A stretch of DNA of 64,000 bases from Oligoflexia bacterium. Lineage in GTDB: Bacteria; Bdellovibrionota; UBA1018. Positions 61,226 to 64,000 of the stretch are shown here, piece after piece. The stretch is taken from assembly GCA_014378465.1 (NCBI GenBank), contig JACMNQ010000057.1, positions 198,103 through 262,102 on the forward strand. Reading direction: 5' to 3'. Position 1 is the first letter of the stretch, and every line of letters starts with the position of its first letter. Both the position numbers and the translations under genes were made by a program. The notes beneath the pieces were generated by a model. That model was not told where the DNA came from, ran no database searches, and was given only the letters and a program-made list of their open reading frames with translations.

Positions 61226-63658
61226 ATGAATTTCTTCACTCGAGTGATTCTCCGCCGTGCGGGATGGATCACAATCCTCGGTTCGCTCCTGTCGTACGCC
61301 GGGGGCTACTATTCGGTACAGCTCTACAAGAATCTGCGAACTGACATCGAGGAACTTCTGCCGACGACCGCCCGCAGTGTCGTCGACCTCAATCAGGTCA
61401 AGGACCGCCTCGAATCCATTGATAACCTCGCCGTGCTCGTTTTTTCGAAGGATACTCAGGCCAGCCGGCGCTTCGTCACCGAGCTTTCTCATCGTCTTGA
61501 AAAAGCGCCGAAGGACACCATAGCCAGCGTCGAGTACAACATTTCGAAGGAACTGCAATTCTTCAAGGAACGGCGCGCCCTCTACATGGATCTTGTGGAC
61601 CTGAAGAAAGTGCGGGACTACGTACGGGACCGGATCAGCTATGAGAAATCACTTTATAATCCCCTGACCATCTTCAGTTCCCAGAACATTCCGGAACCTC
61701 GCCTGGATCTCATGGGACTTCAGAAAAAATACGATGGCAAGGCTTCCGCCTACTCTCGCTTCCCAGGAGGCTACTACACGACTCCCGACGAGACCAAGCG
61801 AGTGGTACTGGTCAACCTCCCCGGGAATGCCTCGGGCGTGGCCGGGACCCATCGTCTCAAGGACTATGTCGTCAGGACGATCGCTGAGCTCAAGCCGGAG
61901 TCTTACGCTGCCGACATCGAGATCAAATACACGGGGGGCGTTCAGAACAATATCGAAGAACAATCGGCTCTCATCGCCGACCTTGAACTCTCAACGGTTG
62001 TCGTCATGCTTCTGGTCAGCATCGCGATGCTGATTTTCTTTCGTGCACCGCGCGCCGTCTTCGCACTGCTGGCAAGTCTGCTCATGGGAACGGTCTGGAC
62101 TTTCGGCGCTTCCTATTTTGCAGTGGGTTATCTGAACGCCAATTCCGCGTTTCTCGGCAGTATCGTGCTGGGAAATGGGATCAATTTCGGGATCATCTTC
62201 ATCGCCCGCTACCTCGAGGAACGTCGAAACTACAAAGAACATTCGCATGCTCTGGACCAGGCCATGACCCATACTGCAACTTCGACCTGGACTGCCGCGC
62301 TGGCCGCCGGCCTTTCTTACGGCTCCCTGTCACTCACCAGCTTTCGCGGATTCACCCAGTTCGGGATCATCGGCCTGATCGGAATGGTCCTCTGCTGGAT
62401 CAGCGCGTTCACGCTCCTGCCCGCATTTCTCACCCTTCTCGACCGCATGAAGAGTCTTGGACCCAAGCAAAACTATCAGCATTCGAAGATCGCAGGCTGG
62501 TTCGCGGAGTGGGTCAGTCGCCATTCGAAACTCATCTCGTTCGCGTCCCTCGCACTCACCGTCGTGGCGCTGGGAACGTCAGTGAAATACACTCCCAAGA
62601 TTCTCGAAACGGATCTGAGCAGACTTCGGAACAAGGAGAGCATGGAGCGTGGCTCGGGCTACCTGTCCAAGTACGTGGATGAAATTTTCAATCGCTACCT
62701 CTCTCCCATGGTCATTCTGCCAAAGACACGGGAGGACGCGATCAAGATTGCCGAAGCCCTGAAAAAGAAACAGGCTGAAGAAGGCAAGTCGAGCCTCATC
62801 GCTTCGGTGCAGACCATCGACGATTTCATCCCGAAGGATCAGCCAGAGAAGATCGCAGTCCTGCGTGAAATCAAAAAACTCCTGCCTGAGCGCATCTTCG
62901 TGCGCCTGCCGAAAGTCGAGCAGGCCAATGCTCGTGAGTTCCTGACTCCGCAGGCGATGCTGCCTCTGGACCTCAAGGACCTGCCTGGACTGGTCCTCAC
63001 CAAGTTCACCGAAAAGGACGGAAGCGTCGGAAAAATGGTTCTGGTGGAACCGCCCCTGACTCAGGAAACTCTGGACGGAAACAACCTGATCCACTTCATC
63101 CGGGATCTTCGAACTGCGGCCGATGCGGTCTCTCCCGGAACTCCGGTCGCTGGAAGCCTTCCGATTTCCTCTGACATGATCGAGTCCATCACGAAGGATG
63201 GTCCGAAAGCGACGCTCTTCGCCTTTCTCGCGGTTGTCATCCTGATCGTGATCCTGTTCCGAAAACTCAACACCATTGTTCCAGTTCTCACGGCGCTTCT
63301 CATGGGAGTGATCTGGCTGGGCGGAATCATTCTGGGTTTCGGCGTGAAAATCAACTTCCTGAATTTCATCGCCCTGCCCATCACTTTCGGCATCGGAGTG
63401 GATTATGGCGTGAACATCTTTCAACGTTACCGTGAAGAAGGCGGCCAGAACATCGTGAAAGTGATCGGCGACACGGGTGGCGCAGTCGCTCTCTGCAGTT
63501 TCACGACGGCAACCGGCTACGCATCGCTCCTGATCGCGCAGAATCAGGCCTTCGTGAGCTTCGGACTTCTGGCCGTGCTCGGGGAAGTGACCTGCATCGT
63601 GGCAGCCATCGTGAGCCTGCCTGCCCTGCTTTTGACTTTCTCCAGGAGAAGGGTTTAA
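61226..63658 (+). CDS. RND/MMPL-family exporter
   Basis: Encodes 810 residues with two similar halves, each of one membrane helix, a large periplasmic domain and a five-helix bundle. Half 1 has TDIEELLP at the start and FLGSIVLGNGINFGIIFIAR; half 2 has FLNFIALPITFGIGVDYGVN, the D-Y/N-x-V MMPL pore motif. The fold is that of HpnN/MmpL exporters moving hopanoids or other lipids, rather than tripartite drug pumps. ATG 61226 is preferred over an upstream TTG. Followed after 11 nt by a membrane protein gene. Confidence 0.88.
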   Translation: MNFFTRVILRRAGWITILGSLLSYAGGYYSVQLYKNLRTDIEELLPTTARSVVDLNQVKDRLESIDNLAVLVFSKDTQASRRFVTELSHRLEKAPKDTIASVEYNISKELQFFKERRALYMDLVDLKKVRDYVRDRISYEKSLYNPLTIFSSQNIPEPRLDLMGLQKKYDGKASAYSRFPGGYYTTPDETKRVVLVNLPGNASGVAGTHRLKDYVVRTIAELKPESYAADIEIKYTGGVQNNIEEQSALIADLELSTVVVMLLVSIAMLIFFRAPRAVFALLASLLMGTVWTFGASYFAVGYLNANSAFLGSIVLGNGINFGIIFIARYLEERRNYKEHSHALDQAMTHTATSTWTAALAAGLSYGSLSLTSFRGFTQFGIIGLIGMVLCWISAFTLLPAFLTLLDRMKSLGPKQNYQHSKIAGWFAEWVSRHSKLISFASLALTVVALGTSVKYTPKILETDLSRLRNKESMERGSGYLSKYVDEIFNRYLSPMVILPKTREDAIKIAEALKKKQAEEGKSSLIASVQTIDDFIPKDQPEKIAVLREIKKLLPERIFVRLPKVEQANAREFLTPQAMLPLDLKDLPGLVLTKFTEKDGSVGKMVLVEPPLTQETLDGNNLIHFIRDLRTAADAVSPGTPVAGSLPISSDMIESITKDGPKATLFAFLAVVILIVILFRKLNTIVPVLTALLMGVIWLGGIILGFGVKINFLNFIALPITFGIGVDYGVNIFQRYREEGGQNIVKVIGDTGGAVALCSFTTATGYASLLIAQNQAFVSFGLLAVLGEVTCIVAAIVSLPALLLTFSRRRV

Positions 63659-63669
63659 CCTCAACGGAC

Positions 63670-64000
63670 ATGCTTTCCAATTCTCAGGCTGACAAGACCC
63701 GCCACTCCCAGATCTCCCGGCTACAGGCTCTTCCCCGGTCTTTCTTCCGAGGAGTTTCGCAAGAAGCTCGGGACTGGCCTGAGTGGTGGCGCCGGCTCTC
63801 ACCTGTTCAGAAATCTCTGCCCACCCTGCTGGTCCTGCTCTACTGGTGGAGCCTGCACCTGCTTGGCGGCTTTCGCGATGACCACTGGAACATGGGCCTC
63901 ATCATTCTCGTGCTCTGTTACGCCGGCCGAAAAGCGCGCGTGCTCTTCCAATTTCTCTTTCCCGCCATCCTCACTGCGATCCTTTACGACAGCCAGAGGT
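63670..64000 (+). CDS. Membrane protein resembling PAP2/inositol-phosphorylceramide synthases (3' partial)
   Basis: The first 110 codons are visible. After a soluble N-terminus rich in basic residues, two membrane segments appear (PTLLVLLYWWSLHLLG and NMGLIILVLCYAGRKARVLF), then FPAILTAILYDSQR at the edge. The order D-H-W in the loop and a P-x(5-9)-LYDSxR end fit the N-terminal region of bacterial PAP2-family/Aur1-like sphingolipid headgroup transferases. This is a resemblance from memory and needs the rest of the gene. It follows the MMPL gene by 11 nt and is probably in the same operon. Confidence 0.5.
   Translation, partial: MLSNSQADKTRHSQISRLQALPRSFFRGVSQEARDWPEWWRRLSPVQKSLPTLLVLLYWWSLHLLGGFRDDHWNMGLIILVLCYAGRKARVLFQFLFPAILTAILYDSQR

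Overview
The window is about 64 kb of moderately GC-rich Gram-negative DNA. It carries diderm markers: an MlaE/MlaD-type lipid transporter, an RND/MMPL exporter, lipoproteins with outer-membrane-type lipoboxes and predicted outer-membrane beta-barrels. It also holds many long secreted proteins and a eukaryote-like sphingolipid desaturase. Together these suggest a deltaproteobacterium-like lineage, Bdellovibrionota or a relative. That placement is inference, because no rRNA gene is present.

Layout. 1-5.5 kb: a partial histone-deacetylase-family gene, dps, an 18-repeat RCC1-like lipoprotein bracketed by a 22-bp direct repeat, and a rhodanese-like protein without the usual cysteine. 5.5-25.5 kb: housekeeping and accessory genes, including lon, acylphosphatase, methyltransferase, DUF1232, GT87-type membrane protein, dihydroceramide-desaturase homologue, MFS, aminotransferase, transglutaminase-elicitor-like protein, CDF exporter, EVE protein, dut and a HAD hydrolase. 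Three genes here look decayed: a GTP-type PEP carboxykinase lacking its catalytic middle, a frameshifted SDR dehydrogenase and a 5'-damaged methionine aminopeptidase. A compositionally different patch lies beside tRNA-Arg(UCG). 25.8-35.6 kb: a giant lipoprotein of about 2,930 residues made of Ig-like repeats, followed by a secreted beta-propeller protein.

35.6-53.5 kb holds the most unusual content: a complete MotA/MotB stator pair with no other flagellar gene in view. It is accompanied by a protein that reads as a natural fusion of the C-terminal half of FliF (RBM3-like periplasmic domain, TM2 and the FliG-binding tail) to a whole FliG. A second protein has a FliG middle domain. Around them lie a HAMP-SpoIIE phosphatase, a membrane FecR-domain protein, a PEGA/TPR lipoprotein, two small beta-barrel-like proteins, a beta-propeller lipoprotein, a large cytoplasmic coiled-coil protein with a single-TM partner, and five consecutive secreted mostly helical proteins. 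I infer a non-flagellar, ion-driven rotary or gliding-type envelope motor. The neighbouring giant lipoprotein is a plausible surface adhesin.

53.6-64 kb returns to ordinary genes: hisS, a nitrilase-family amidase, serB with ACT domains, a Urate_ox_N-type membrane protein, mlaE/mlaD-like genes with an unknown secreted partner, an MMPL exporter, and the start of a membrane protein resembling PAP2/inositol-phosphorylceramide synthases. That last gene, if confirmed, would fit with the desaturase in a sphingolipid pathway.
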